From Pasteurellaceae bacterium 15-036681 (GTDB lineage: Bacteria; Pseudomonadota; Gammaproteobacteria; Enterobacterales; Pasteurellaceae): 64,000 nucleotides of DNA. The position numbers were made by a program, and so were the translations under genes. Positions 49,196 to 55,918 of the stretch are shown here, in pieces (the stretch's first letter is position 1; each line of letters starts with the position of its first letter). Below the pieces are notes generated by a model. The model was not told the DNA's origin. It saw only the letters and a program-made list of their open reading frames with translations, and searched no databases. The stretch is from positions 62,001 to 126,000 of the forward strand of contig MQVI01000002.1 in the NCBI GenBank assembly GCA_002002485.1, read 5' to 3'.

Positions 49196-49476
49196 TGTGC
49201 TACTCCTGCGCTATCACGATTGCTATTTACCCACATTACAAAATCAGATAATAACGTAACGTCTTTCTTTTCTTTTTGCTCGACAACAATTTGCATCAAT
49301 GCTTTATCTTTTAATTTATCTCGTAAATCACTGTCTAATAGAACCCAATTTTGTTTAATAAAATGGATACAATGTTTTAATCTTTGTTGTTTATGGAATG
49401 AATGTGAAAAATAATGGGATAACATTCGTTTGAACATTGTATTGGGAATTGAAATATTTAATTTAATCTCGTTCAT
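49192..49476 (-). CDS. Hypothetical phage protein, 94 residues
   Basis: Basic, His-rich N-terminal part (HYFSHSFHKQQRLKHCIHF) and a Lys/Glu-rich centre. Preceded by AAGGAAACTG. First gene of a tightly packed minus-strand set that runs to about 47,894. No family recognised. Confidence 0.55.
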   Translation of the reverse strand: MNEIKLNISIPNTMFKRMLSHYFSHSFHKQQRLKHCIHFIKQNWVLLDSDLRDKLKDKALMQIVVEQKEKKDVTLLSDFVMWVNSNRDSAGVAQ

Positions 49477-49530
49477 ACAGTTTCCTTTGTGATTTTATGG
49501 TAATAAATTTGAATAATCTTCCTTGCTATT

Positions 49531-50148
49531 TTAACTATCCCTAAACGCCTTTAGCGTTTTAATAAATTGCGGTATATATTCATCAAAGGCTTTCATCAAC
49601 ACTGGATCACGTTGTGCGGTGTAGATGTAAAGCGTTTGTTTTTGGTATTCGGGGCAGTAGCTGACAAAATCCCACGTTTCGTAGCCTGTTACCCACAAGG
49701 CTACTTGCACTTGTATTAAGTATTCAGCAGGTACGCCCCCTTCCAAAATATATTTGATGTGAGTTTTCATCTTCGGGCATTTAATTTCTAAGCCTTTGCG
49801 CTTTTCGGGGATTAATCCGTCTGGGCTTATCATTAAATCTTTATCGCTGTTGAGATACACGCCCCCCACTTGCACCACGTTACAATCGGTTTCAAATTCG
49901 TAAGCCATTCGAGCTTGCGGTTCTAGCTGATTACCACGTTGCATATCGCCAGACTTAAAGCCGTTTTCGCCTAAGCCTTCAATGCTTTCGGCTACCAATT
50001 CGGCTAAATAGCTTGTCCACGAGCTTGATTTTTTACCGCTAGGGGTAACGATGTTGCTAATGCCTGTGGCGGTTGGAATGCCCAACCTTGCAGTCAGCCA
50101 TTCCTCCGTGCCTTGCTCACAATCAAGAGTGATTAGGTCATCTATCAT
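49531..50148 (-). CDS. YqaJ/lambda-Exo type phage exonuclease
   Basis: 205 residues. The motif QGTEEWLTARLGIPTAT at the start and the catalytic DG-x-EIKCP box (MISPDGLIPEKRKGLEIKCP) mark the YqaJ recombinase-exonuclease family. It resects double-stranded ends 5' to 3' for the single-strand annealing protein encoded just upstream. Overlaps bet by 4 bp. Confidence 0.88.
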   Translation of the reverse strand: MIDDLITLDCEQGTEEWLTARLGIPTATGISNIVTPSGKKSSSWTSYLAELVAESIEGLGENGFKSGDMQRGNQLEPQARMAYEFETDCNVVQVGGVYLNSDKDLMISPDGLIPEKRKGLEIKCPKMKTHIKYILEGGVPAEYLIQVQVALWVTGYETWDFVSYCPEYQKQTLYIYTAQRDPVLMKAFDEYIPQFIKTLKAFRDS

Positions 50149-50921
50149 AGTGGGACTTCCTCACCGATTTCAGTTTGTTGAGCCTGTTGTGATTGTTTAT
50201 CAAGGCGTTCACTTAGGGTTTTGATAAAGTGATCGGCTTTGGTTTTCGGTAACTGTTCAAGATTTTGTACACCGTAAAACGCAAAGGCTTTAGCGGTGTC
50301 TGTGTTGGTCAGTTCAATTAACTTATTGAGTTTTTCAAGCTGTTCAGCCGTTGCCAGTTCTACCGCTTGGGTTTCAATTACTGGGGCTTTCGGGGTAACG
50401 TCTGTGCGTTGATTTTCCACAATGCGATCTGCTTCGTCTTGGTCATAAATGCCAGTAAAGCCAAAAGCCAAACGTGCGCACTGGATCATTGCTTTATGGC
50501 GTAGCATACGTTTAGGGTGAGATTTCCACGCAGGCGAGTTATCTCTAAAACATTCCGTCATATATTCCGTTACTTGAATAGCTCGTGAGCGGTCTTTACG
50601 GTAGATTTTGCAAGTACATTTTTCATCATCAAGATCAAACTCAATGCCGTCAAATTGCGGATTTTCGTTTAAGATACGAGACCAACCGTCCACACCGACA
50701 ATAGGTACAATGCCATTATTGCGGTCAGGGAATGCGTAAATCTCTTTTGTCCACGGATTAAGTGAATACTGATTTGCGACAATCAGCAGGGCAGTCATTT
50801 GGCTATCGGACACGTTACCTTTGAAAGCGGTCTGCTTTAAGGTATCGATAAGGTTTGAACCGTCGCTAATTTCAAAACGGTTGGCAAGTTTTTGGGTTAG
50901 GGTTTGAAGTGCGGTACTCAT
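50145..50921 (-). CDS. bet: Bet (RecT-superfamily) annealing protein
   Basis: 258 residues from ATG 50921 behind AAAGGAAA; the open frame extends 31 codons further without a ribosome site. Core FKGNVSDSQMTALLIVANQYSLNPWTKEIYAFPDRN and GVDGWSRIL match Red-beta. It anneals complementary strands during phage recombination. Forms a Red module with the exonuclease. Confidence 0.88.
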   Translation of the reverse strand: MSTALQTLTQKLANRFEISDGSNLIDTLKQTAFKGNVSDSQMTALLIVANQYSLNPWTKEIYAFPDRNNGIVPIVGVDGWSRILNENPQFDGIEFDLDDEKCTCKIYRKDRSRAIQVTEYMTECFRDNSPAWKSHPKRMLRHKAMIQCARLAFGFTGIYDQDEADRIVENQRTDVTPKAPVIETQAVELATAEQLEKLNKLIELTNTDTAKAFAFYGVQNLEQLPKTKADHFIKTLSERLDKQSQQAQQTEIGEEVPL

Positions 50922-51015
50922 TTTGGGTTTCCTTTTTAAGTAGTGCGGATTATTTAACCACGCCCGCCAACGTGCTATCCTACGGTTTCTTTCAACCAAC
51001 ACATAGGAGTACATT

Positions 51016-51201
51016 ATGAAAAAATCAAATGCCGATAAATTAGCGTATGAATTTGCAAAATCTCGTTTCGAACATTCGGATTATTTACTGAATAGTAGGG
51101 CAGCAAAAGAAGTTGCTGAATTTATCCGTGTTCTTTCGTCTGAACTTCAGCAACATTGCCACGATTTTCCAGGTTCTCATCAAGAGAATATGGGGTACTA
51201 A
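51016..51201 (+). CDS. Hypothetical small protein, 61 residues
   Basis: Charged helical sequence (ADKLAYEFAKSRFEHSDYLL). ATAGGAG precedes ATG. It is divergent from bet and is the last gene before the candidate Mu-like left end, so it may belong to the outer prophage and could be 3'-altered by the insertion. No family recognised. Confidence 0.5.
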   Translation: MKKSNADKLAYEFAKSRFEHSDYLLNSRAAKEVAEFIRVLSSELQQHCHDFPGSHQENMGY

Positions 51202-51204
51202 CTC

Positions 51205-51365
51205 TTTTTGCATAGGTGAAAGGAAAAATTTGGCGGGAAAAAATTGGCGGTGAGGGCTTGTGGGGTGGGCTTTCACCGCTTTTTTATTGGGGTGAGCTAT
51301 GCAAAAAACAAAATGGGCAAAAATAGAAAAAAATAGGCAGTTTTTGCATTGTTTTTTGCATAGGT
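51205..51365. promoter_or_regulatory. Candidate left-end transposase binding sites of the Mu-like phage
   Basis: TTTTTGCATAG recurs: plus strand 51205-51217 (followed by GT), minus strand 51309-51295 (GTTTTTTGCATAGCT), and plus 51351-51365 (GTTTTTTGCATAGGT), with a shorter GTTTTTGCATTG at 51340-51351. Three or four spaced, mixed-orientation copies just outside the repressor end of the phage match what MuA end sites (L1-L3) look like. The exact terminal TG is not fixed. Confidence 0.5.
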
Positions 51366-51409
51366 TTGAGCTGTTTTTAAATATGTTTTAAAAGGTATTT
51401 AAACAGCGG

Positions 51410-51634
51410 TTAAGTGTTGGTTTCGTTTTTCTCTTCAAGTGAGCGAATAAGGGCGTTTACTTGGTCTTTGTCGGCTTGAGTGAGCTTCTTGTTGTGATCT
51501 ACGCAATTCCCTATGTGGGTGGTTATGTTGCCATAATTGACGACGATATGACCGTGGTTTATAACCTGTAAGCCTTTGTCATCGTCACTTCCTGCGTTAT
51601 TGTCAAAGAATTTTAAAATTGAGTGTCTATCCAT
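51410..51634 (-). CDS. Small protein co-transcribed with the Mu-like repressor
   Basis: 74 residues from ATG 51634 behind AGAGGAG; the frame opens 6 codons earlier. Begins MDRHSILKFFDNN and contains GLQVINHGHIVVNYGNITTHIG, a beta-like repeat of hydrophobic pairs. It lies 10 bp after the repressor stop, so it is expressed in the lysogen and could be a lysogeny or conversion gene. No family recognised. Confidence 0.55.
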   Translation of the reverse strand: MDRHSILKFFDNNAGSDDDKGLQVINHGHIVVNYGNITTHIGNCVDHNKKLTQADKDQVNALIRSLEEKNETNT

Positions 51635-51644
51635 TAAATCTCCT

Positions 51645-52145
51645 CTAAGCAACTAATCTTATCATCTCTACTATTTTGCTGTCATTCGCGCTTTCTTCGC
51701 TGAGTAACTCGTAAATCATTAGAACCATTTGGGCTTTTGCGTCTGGTTTCATTGTTTTGCGTGTTATCACGAGTATTTCTTCAAGTGTGGCAATGGCGGT
51801 TTGTAGTCTTGCCTTGCTTACAACAAAGGTATCGCCGTCAAGGGGCGGTGTGTTGTTTGTATGCTTTCTTGTGTCTAGTCCAACACTTTCGTCTTCTATT
51901 CTAGCTATGGTATCGAGTGGCGGTGTTGTTGGGCGTACAATGCTGAAGCCTAAGGCTTGTTGTACGCTTTCGGGTAGTGAGCTGTAATGGTATTCAAAAG
52001 CAACCCCTTTCTTCCCCTCTACCTGTCTTTTAATCCAATTATTTTTAGTTGCTCTTCTCGTTACATTTGTCGGTTGAGTTGGTAAATCTGCTATCCCTGC
52101 TATTTCAGAAGCAGTAAACCATTCTTTCTGTTTTAATGAATTCAT
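51645..52145 (-). CDS. Mu-like phage repressor (c)
   Basis: 166 residues. Residues 8-60 are a Mu-type DNA-binding domain (WFTASEIAGIADLPTQPTNV, TRRATKNNWIKRQ, FEYHYSSLP), closely similar to the N-terminus of the MuA protein encoded at 52585. The C-terminal half is unrelated to MuA and probably oligomerises. Repressor and transposase sharing one operator-binding fold is the classical Mu arrangement. It is divergent from ner across a 210-bp operator region. Confidence 0.85.
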   Translation of the reverse strand: MNSLKQKEWFTASEIAGIADLPTQPTNVTRRATKNNWIKRQVEGKKGVAFEYHYSSLPESVQQALGFSIVRPTTPPLDTIARIEDESVGLDTRKHTNNTPPLDGDTFVVSKARLQTAIATLEEILVITRKTMKPDAKAQMVLMIYELLSEESANDSKIVEMIRLVA

Positions 52146-52155
52146 AAAGCCACCT

Positions 52156-52281
52156 GTGAATTCCTTTTGAATTCAAAAAGAATTAAAAATAAATTCATTT
52201 CAAAATCAAATAGTTAAGTTAAATTTAACATATTTTTGTGAATTCTTTTGAATTCATCTATTGATTTCACAAGGAATTCAC
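52156..52281. promoter_or_regulatory. Repressor operator cluster
   Basis: Repeated motifs: GTGAATTCC plus a second GAATTC (52156-52174), GTGAATTC plus a second GAATTC (52238-52255), and the inverted GGAATTCAC (52273-52281). The last copy lies inside the spacer of the early promoter, so bound repressor would block it. The paired GAATTC units are spaced 11-13 bp start to start. Confidence 0.7.
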
Positions 52282-52289
52282 TATATTAT
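52261..52289 (+). promoter_or_regulatory. Early promoter (Pe) of the Mu-like phage
   Basis: TTGATT (52261-52266) and TATTAT (52284-52289) with a 17-bp spacer, reading into ner and muA. Overlaps an operator half site. Confidence 0.65.
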
Positions 52290-52295
52290 CCATTC

Positions 52296-52329
52296 CGTAG
52301 TTAGATGATTTACATCTACAACGTAGTTA
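52296..52329. promoter_or_regulatory. Candidate Ner operator
   Basis: Inverted repeat TAGATG-5 nt-CATCTA (52302-52318) bracketed by direct CGTAGTTA copies (52296-52303 and 52322-52329). It lies just downstream of Pe, where Mu Ner binds. Confidence 0.5.
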
Positions 52330-52355
52330 AAAGCTAGTTTTAAGGATCTCACAAA

Positions 52356-52574
52356 ATGGCAAGAAATAAAAGAGTTAGAGATATGACTAATCTCGAAATT
52401 CGAGGTGAGTTAATGAAAATAGGAAAATCATTATCTCAACTAGGTATTGATAATGGGTTAGCTAAAACAACCGTACGTAATGCTTTAGATAAACCATATC
52501 CAAAGGGTGAACAAATTATTGCGAATGCGATTGGCAAAACACCGCAGGAGATTTGGCCATCTCGTTACGAATAA
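52356..52574 (+). CDS. ner: Ner-like negative regulator
   Basis: 72 residues with a lambda-repressor-like helix-turn-helix (LEIRGELMKIGKSLSQLGIDNGLAKTTVRNAL), ending PQEIWPSRYE as in Ner/SfsB proteins. Ner turns down early transcription after induction. First gene of the early operon, 10 bp before muA. Confidence 0.85.
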   Translation: MARNKRVRDMTNLEIRGELMKIGKSLSQLGIDNGLAKTTVRNALDKPYPKGEQIIANAIGKTPQEIWPSRYE

Positions 52575-52584
52575 GGAGTTTCTT

Positions 52585-54534
52585 ATGAATGAATGGTTTT
52601 TAGCGGAAGATATTGCGGGACTCCCTGATATTCCGACACTTCCAAATAATGTAACAAGAAGAGCAACTAAGGAGCTTTGGAAAAAACGACAAGTAAAAGG
52701 AGCTAAAGGCGTTACATACGAATACCACATCACCAGCCTTCCCCCTGAAACTCAAAAAGCATTGCGCACCAAGCTTCTCCAGCTTGCGCCCCCTGAGCTG
52801 GCGAAAGGTGAATTGAGTTTAAGACGGCAGGAGATTGCGTTAGATCGGGTTTCGGATAAGCAGTTGAGTGTGGCGGATAATCGGATTTTGGTGGTGCGGT
52901 GGTATTTGCAGAAGGAGTTGGAGCTGGGGTTGAGTCGTACGAAGACGTTAGACCGTGTGATTGGGGCGATTGGTGAGCGTGTGGTGCCTGATGTGGTGCT
53001 TTCTGCGATAGCGGTGGCAAATGGTAAGAGTGGGGGGAAGATTAAGTTAAGTAAGCGGACGTTGCATAGTTGGGTGTTGGCTTACGAAGCAGGGGAAAAT
53101 TCGGCGGAACAGTTGAAGCAGATGATTCCGTTGAAGATGGAGAAGCGCACTTCGCCCGAGAAGTTGGGGTGGTTGCAGGCATTTTTAGGGTTTTATCAGA
53201 CCTTTTCAAATGTTGCTCTTACGCAGGCTTATGCGCAATTTGCGATGCAGTATGTCGGTGAAGATTTGCCCACAGAGCGTCAGGTGCGGTATGCGTTGAG
53301 TCAGTTGCCTGATTATGTTTTACAACAAGGGCGAAAAACAGGGGCTGAGATGCGAAATTTAACGCCATTTGTGCGAAGAGATTCGCAGGTGATGGAAATT
53401 AATGAGTGTTGGGTGGGCGATGGGCATAGCTTTAAGGGTTATGTGAAACGCCGAGAGAATGGAATGCCTTATGTGCCTGAGGTAACTGCAATTATTGATG
53501 TACGGACACACTTGGTGGTGGGTTGGTCGATAGCGGATAGTGAGTCGGTGATTGCGGTGGGTGATGCGTTGCGTCACGGGATTTTAACTCACGGTTGCCC
53601 GAATATTTATTATTCGGATAACGGTCGAGGACAGAGTAACAAGATGTTTGATACGGATATTACGGGGATTTTGCCTCGGTTAGGTATCCATCACGAAACA
53701 GGGATTGCAGGGAATCCGCAGGGGCGTGGGATTATCGAACGGTTATGGAAATCAACGTTGATTCCGCTTGCGAAAACCTATCAGAGTTATAACGGTAAAG
53801 ATGGGGATAGTGCAACGAAGCACTGGAATTATCGCAAGATTCAGTCGGCAATTAAGGCGAAAGCGAAGGATAAGTTGCTGACTGATGAGCAGAAGAAGGC
53901 AATGGCGTGGTGTCCTGAATTTGCAGATTTTGTGGCAGATGTTACCGCTTGTTTTGAAGAGTATAACAATCGTCCGCACCGTAGTTTGCCACGTAATCCG
54001 CAGACGGGGTTGCGATTTAGCCCTGCAGAGTTTAAGGCTCACTTGATGAGCTTGCAAAATTGGCAACCGAATGTGGTTACTGCGGAAGAGGCTCAACTGT
54101 TATTTCGCCCTGAAGTTGAGCGTGTGGCACAGCGTGGCGAAGTGTTCTTTGACAATAAGATTTATTTCCACATTGAGTTGGCAGATTTTAACGGTGAGAA
54201 GGTGCGTGTGTGTTATGACCTGCACGACCCTAGCACGGTGATTGTTAAGCAAATGAGCGGTGAGGTGATTTGTGAGGCGATTTTAGATGGCAATAAGACG
54301 GATTATATGCCTGAGTCAGCAAGGGAAAGTGGTAGACGTAAGAGTCTTGAAGCGAAGATTCGCCGTAAGCGTGAGCAGGCGGATATTTTGGAAGCTCAAC
54401 ACCGTGATGCGATTGAATTGAAAGCGGATATGAGTGAGGTGTTTGGTGGACGCTTGATGCGAACCAAACAGAAGAAGAAAACCTACGCTTTATTTGAAGC
54501 GGAGTATGAAGAGTTAGAAGAGAAAGTGGGTTAA
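52585..54534 (+). CDS. Mu-type DDE transposase A
   Basis: 649 residues. N-terminal end/operator-binding domain (1-60; WFLAEDIAGLPDIPTLPNNV), further DNA-binding helices, then the RNase-H core with the catalytic triad Asp279 (VGDGHS), Asp345 (YYSDNG) and Glu385 (GIIERLW). A C-terminal beta-barrel (about 525-580) is followed by a basic helical tail that in Mu contacts MuB and ClpX. The start at 52585 follows AAGGAG. The last 47 bases before its stop are duplicated at 55178-55224. Confidence 0.95.
   Translation: MNEWFLAEDIAGLPDIPTLPNNVTRRATKELWKKRQVKGAKGVTYEYHITSLPPETQKALRTKLLQLAPPELAKGELSLRRQEIALDRVSDKQLSVADNRILVVRWYLQKELELGLSRTKTLDRVIGAIGERVVPDVVLSAIAVANGKSGGKIKLSKRTLHSWVLAYEAGENSAEQLKQMIPLKMEKRTSPEKLGWLQAFLGFYQTFSNVALTQAYAQFAMQYVGEDLPTERQVRYALSQLPDYVLQQGRKTGAEMRNLTPFVRRDSQVMEINECWVGDGHSFKGYVKRRENGMPYVPEVTAIIDVRTHLVVGWSIADSESVIAVGDALRHGILTHGCPNIYYSDNGRGQSNKMFDTDITGILPRLGIHHETGIAGNPQGRGIIERLWKSTLIPLAKTYQSYNGKDGDSATKHWNYRKIQSAIKAKAKDKLLTDEQKKAMAWCPEFADFVADVTACFEEYNNRPHRSLPRNPQTGLRFSPAEFKAHLMSLQNWQPNVVTAEEAQLLFRPEVERVAQRGEVFFDNKIYFHIELADFNGEKVRVCYDLHDPSTVIVKQMSGEVICEAILDGNKTDYMPESARESGRRKSLEAKIRRKREQADILEAQHRDAIELKADMSEVFGGRLMRTKQKKKTYALFEAEYEELEEKVG
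54484..54530 (+). repeat. 47-bp direct repeat, copy 1 (3' end of muA)
   Basis: Starts TACGCTTTATTTGAAGCGG and ends at GTGGG; encodes the last residues of MuA. An exact copy lies at 55178-55224. Confidence 0.92.
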
Positions 54535-54552
54535 GCCCTAGGGAGAATCAAA

Positions 54553-54993
54553 ATGGCAGTATTAATTCGTAGAACATATCGTGGTGAAGTAAGCGTTGAT
54601 GGTTGCACCTACTTTGCTTGTGAGTTAGCAGACTTTCATCAGCAAGAGGTTTTTGTAGAGCCTTTTAATGATGACAACGTGAAGGTTTTTGATATGAGCG
54701 GTGCATTGATCTGCACCGCAACGCGAGAAAAGTGTTGGGTGGATCCGAGTCCGATGGGGAATTGGGCGATGTTTAAAGCGTTTTCTCGTCAGAAAGTTGC
54801 TTCTTCTGCTGTTCAAGACGCTGAAGAACTTGTGGGAAATGTTCAACAAACAGTGGATCTTGATGATTTGGACAAGCCAGCACAGCGAAATCACGCACCT
54901 CAAGCAACCATTGCTGCACAAGCTCGTAGCCGTTCATTTCAGGCGAAAGTGGCTCGGAAAGCAGCAATGATTGATCAGATGCTTGTTGGTTAA
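54553..54993 (+). CDS. MuA-tail-like protein 1 (orphan barrel domain)
   Basis: 146 residues. The first 60 residues match the C-terminal barrel of MuA upstream: RGEV...YF..ELADF...V.V....D...V..MSG..IC.A (here TYFACELADFHQQEVFVEPF and VFDMSGALICTA). The tail is basic. There is no catalytic domain. AGGGAG precedes the start. Its last 221 bases are overlapped by a convergent gene. It may compete with MuA for MuB or ends (inference). Confidence 0.7.
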   Translation: MAVLIRRTYRGEVSVDGCTYFACELADFHQQEVFVEPFNDDNVKVFDMSGALICTATREKCWVDPSPMGNWAMFKAFSRQKVASSAVQDAEELVGNVQQTVDLDDLDKPAQRNHAPQATIAAQARSRSFQAKVARKAAMIDQMLVG

Positions 54994-55138
54994 TCAAATT
55001 GAGTATGGTTGCAAGCGGTAACGTTTGAGTTTTGACTAGCTCGGCTAACAACGAGATTAAGAAATCAGATTGTACTGTATTCAATATTTCAAGTTGTTCT
55101 AGGCGAGTATTGAGTGATTTTAGCGTGAGTTGTGACAT
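54773..55138 (-). CDS. Convergent antisense protein 1, unknown
   Basis: 121 residues. Leucine-rich helical N-terminus (LTLKSLNTRLEQLEILNTVQ), no membrane segment or known motif. Strong ribosome site TAAGGAG and a TATAAT -10 at 55177-55172. The leader from TATAAT through GCTGTTTTAAT is shared with the gene at 55401-55865. It overlaps MuA-tail-like ORF 1 in antisense, offset +1. Confidence 0.6.
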   Translation of the reverse strand: MSQLTLKSLNTRLEQLEILNTVQSDFLISLLAELVKTQTLPLATILNLINQQASDQSLLLSEPLSPEMNGYELVQQWLLEVRDFAVLACPNHQDPLFVEHFPQVLQRLEQQKKQLSDEKTL

Positions 55139-55160
55139 AGCGACTCCTTAAGTTAAACAG

Positions 55161-55177
55161 ATTAAAACAGCATTATA
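55161..55177. repeat. 17-bp leader repeat, copy 1
   Basis: ATTAAAACAGCATTATA on the plus strand; on the minus strand it contains the TATAAT and start of the leader of the antisense gene at 54773-55138. Copy 2 is at 55890-55906. Confidence 0.85.
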
Positions 55178-55224
55178 TACGCTTTATTTGAAGCGGAGTA
55201 TGAAGAGTTAGAAGAGAAAGTGGG
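55178..55224 (+). repeat. 47-bp direct repeat, copy 2
   Basis: Exact copy of the muA 3' end (54484-54530), abutting leader repeat copy 1. It supplies the GTGGGG ribosome site for the next ORF. It marks the right edge of the first module. Confidence 0.92.
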
Positions 55225-55231
55225 GTGATTT

Positions 55232-55558
55232 ATGAAAATCAGATCAGTAAAAAACAGTTGTGTATGTCTTTTTTGGCGTAATTATTTTGCTCAACAACTT
55301 GCTGGATATGACGGTTTGAATGTGATCGTTGAGCAGTTAAGTGAGTATGAGGTGAATGTGTTTAATGCAGACGGTGCATTCGTTTGCACCGCATACAGAG
55401 TTACTCCGAGTCCAGTGGATTTAGCTCGTAAACCGCAGGATAGTGTTCGCCAGGTTGAGGGGGAAAGTCTGGCAAAGATGAAACAGCGTTATTTAAATCA
55501 TCAAAGATATAAGCAAGGTATGCCAAAGAAGCATCTGAACGACTTACTTGGCAAGTAA
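55232..55558 (+). CDS. MuA-tail-like protein 2 (orphan barrel domain)
   Basis: 108 residues. NYFAQQLAGYDGLNVIVEQL and VNVFNADGAFVCTA align with MuA-tail-like protein 1 and the MuA barrel, followed by a basic tail (AKMKQRYLNHQRYK). GTGGGG before the start comes from the duplicated muA end. The last 158 bases are overlapped by a convergent gene. Same inferred role as its paralogue. Confidence 0.68.
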   Translation: MKIRSVKNSCVCLFWRNYFAQQLAGYDGLNVIVEQLSEYEVNVFNADGAFVCTAYRVTPSPVDLARKPQDSVRQVEGESLAKMKQRYLNHQRYKQGMPKKHLNDLLGK

Positions 55559-55865
55559 AAGGGTTTGAAATCCACTCACGAATTAACTCTCCTTTGCAAA
55601 GGATTTGCCAACGCGCATAAGCAAAGAGACAACGTTCAGCTTGCCACTTTTTTCGGCTGTCGCGTTGCTTTGGGGTTGATTCAATGTATTTGTCTACATC
55701 AGCTTGATTTTGTTCTAACCAGTATTGAAAGGAATGTTTACCTTTTCCATGGACTTTTTTATGAAGTAACGTTCGCTCTTCATCAGTGAGATTGTCGAGG
55801 TAATCTTCCCAAAACTGGCTAAATTTAAAGGTTCTGATGTTTTGAAAATATTGTGTGGTGTACAT
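55401..55865 (-). CDS. Convergent antisense protein 2, unknown
   Basis: 154 residues, aromatic-rich and soluble (FSQFWEDYLDNLTDEERTLL, CLFAYARWQILCKGELIREW). No family recognised and no clear sequence similarity to antisense protein 1. Ribosome site AAGGAG; TATAAT at 55906-55901 within the conserved leader. The antisense offset to its plus-strand partner is +1, identical to module 1. Confidence 0.6.
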   Translation of the reverse strand: MYTTQYFQNIRTFKFSQFWEDYLDNLTDEERTLLHKKVHGKGKHSFQYWLEQNQADVDKYIESTPKQRDSRKKWQAERCLFAYARWQILCKGELIREWISNPFTCQVSRSDASLAYLAYIFDDLNNAVSSLPDFPPQPGEHYPAVYELNPLDSE

Positions 55866-55889
55866 AACGTCTCCTTCAATTTAAAACAA

Positions 55890-55906
55890 ATTAAAACAGC
55901 ATTATA
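55890..55906. repeat. 17-bp leader repeat, copy 2
   Basis: ATTAAAACAGCATTATA, exact copy of 55161-55177. It lies 12 bp before the muB start, so the minus-strand promoter starts inside the muB leader. Confidence 0.85.
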
Positions 55907-55918
55907 ACGAGGTAAAAA

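Noticed and set aside
48945-49259. Plus-strand 104-codon frame across the small phage genes
   Set aside because: It is opposite well-packed minus-strand genes with overlapping starts and stops, and has no ribosome site.
52730-53020. Proline- and serine-rich minus-strand frame inside the transposase gene
   Set aside because: No ribosome site, repetitive low-complexity composition and complete burial in the MuA coding frame.
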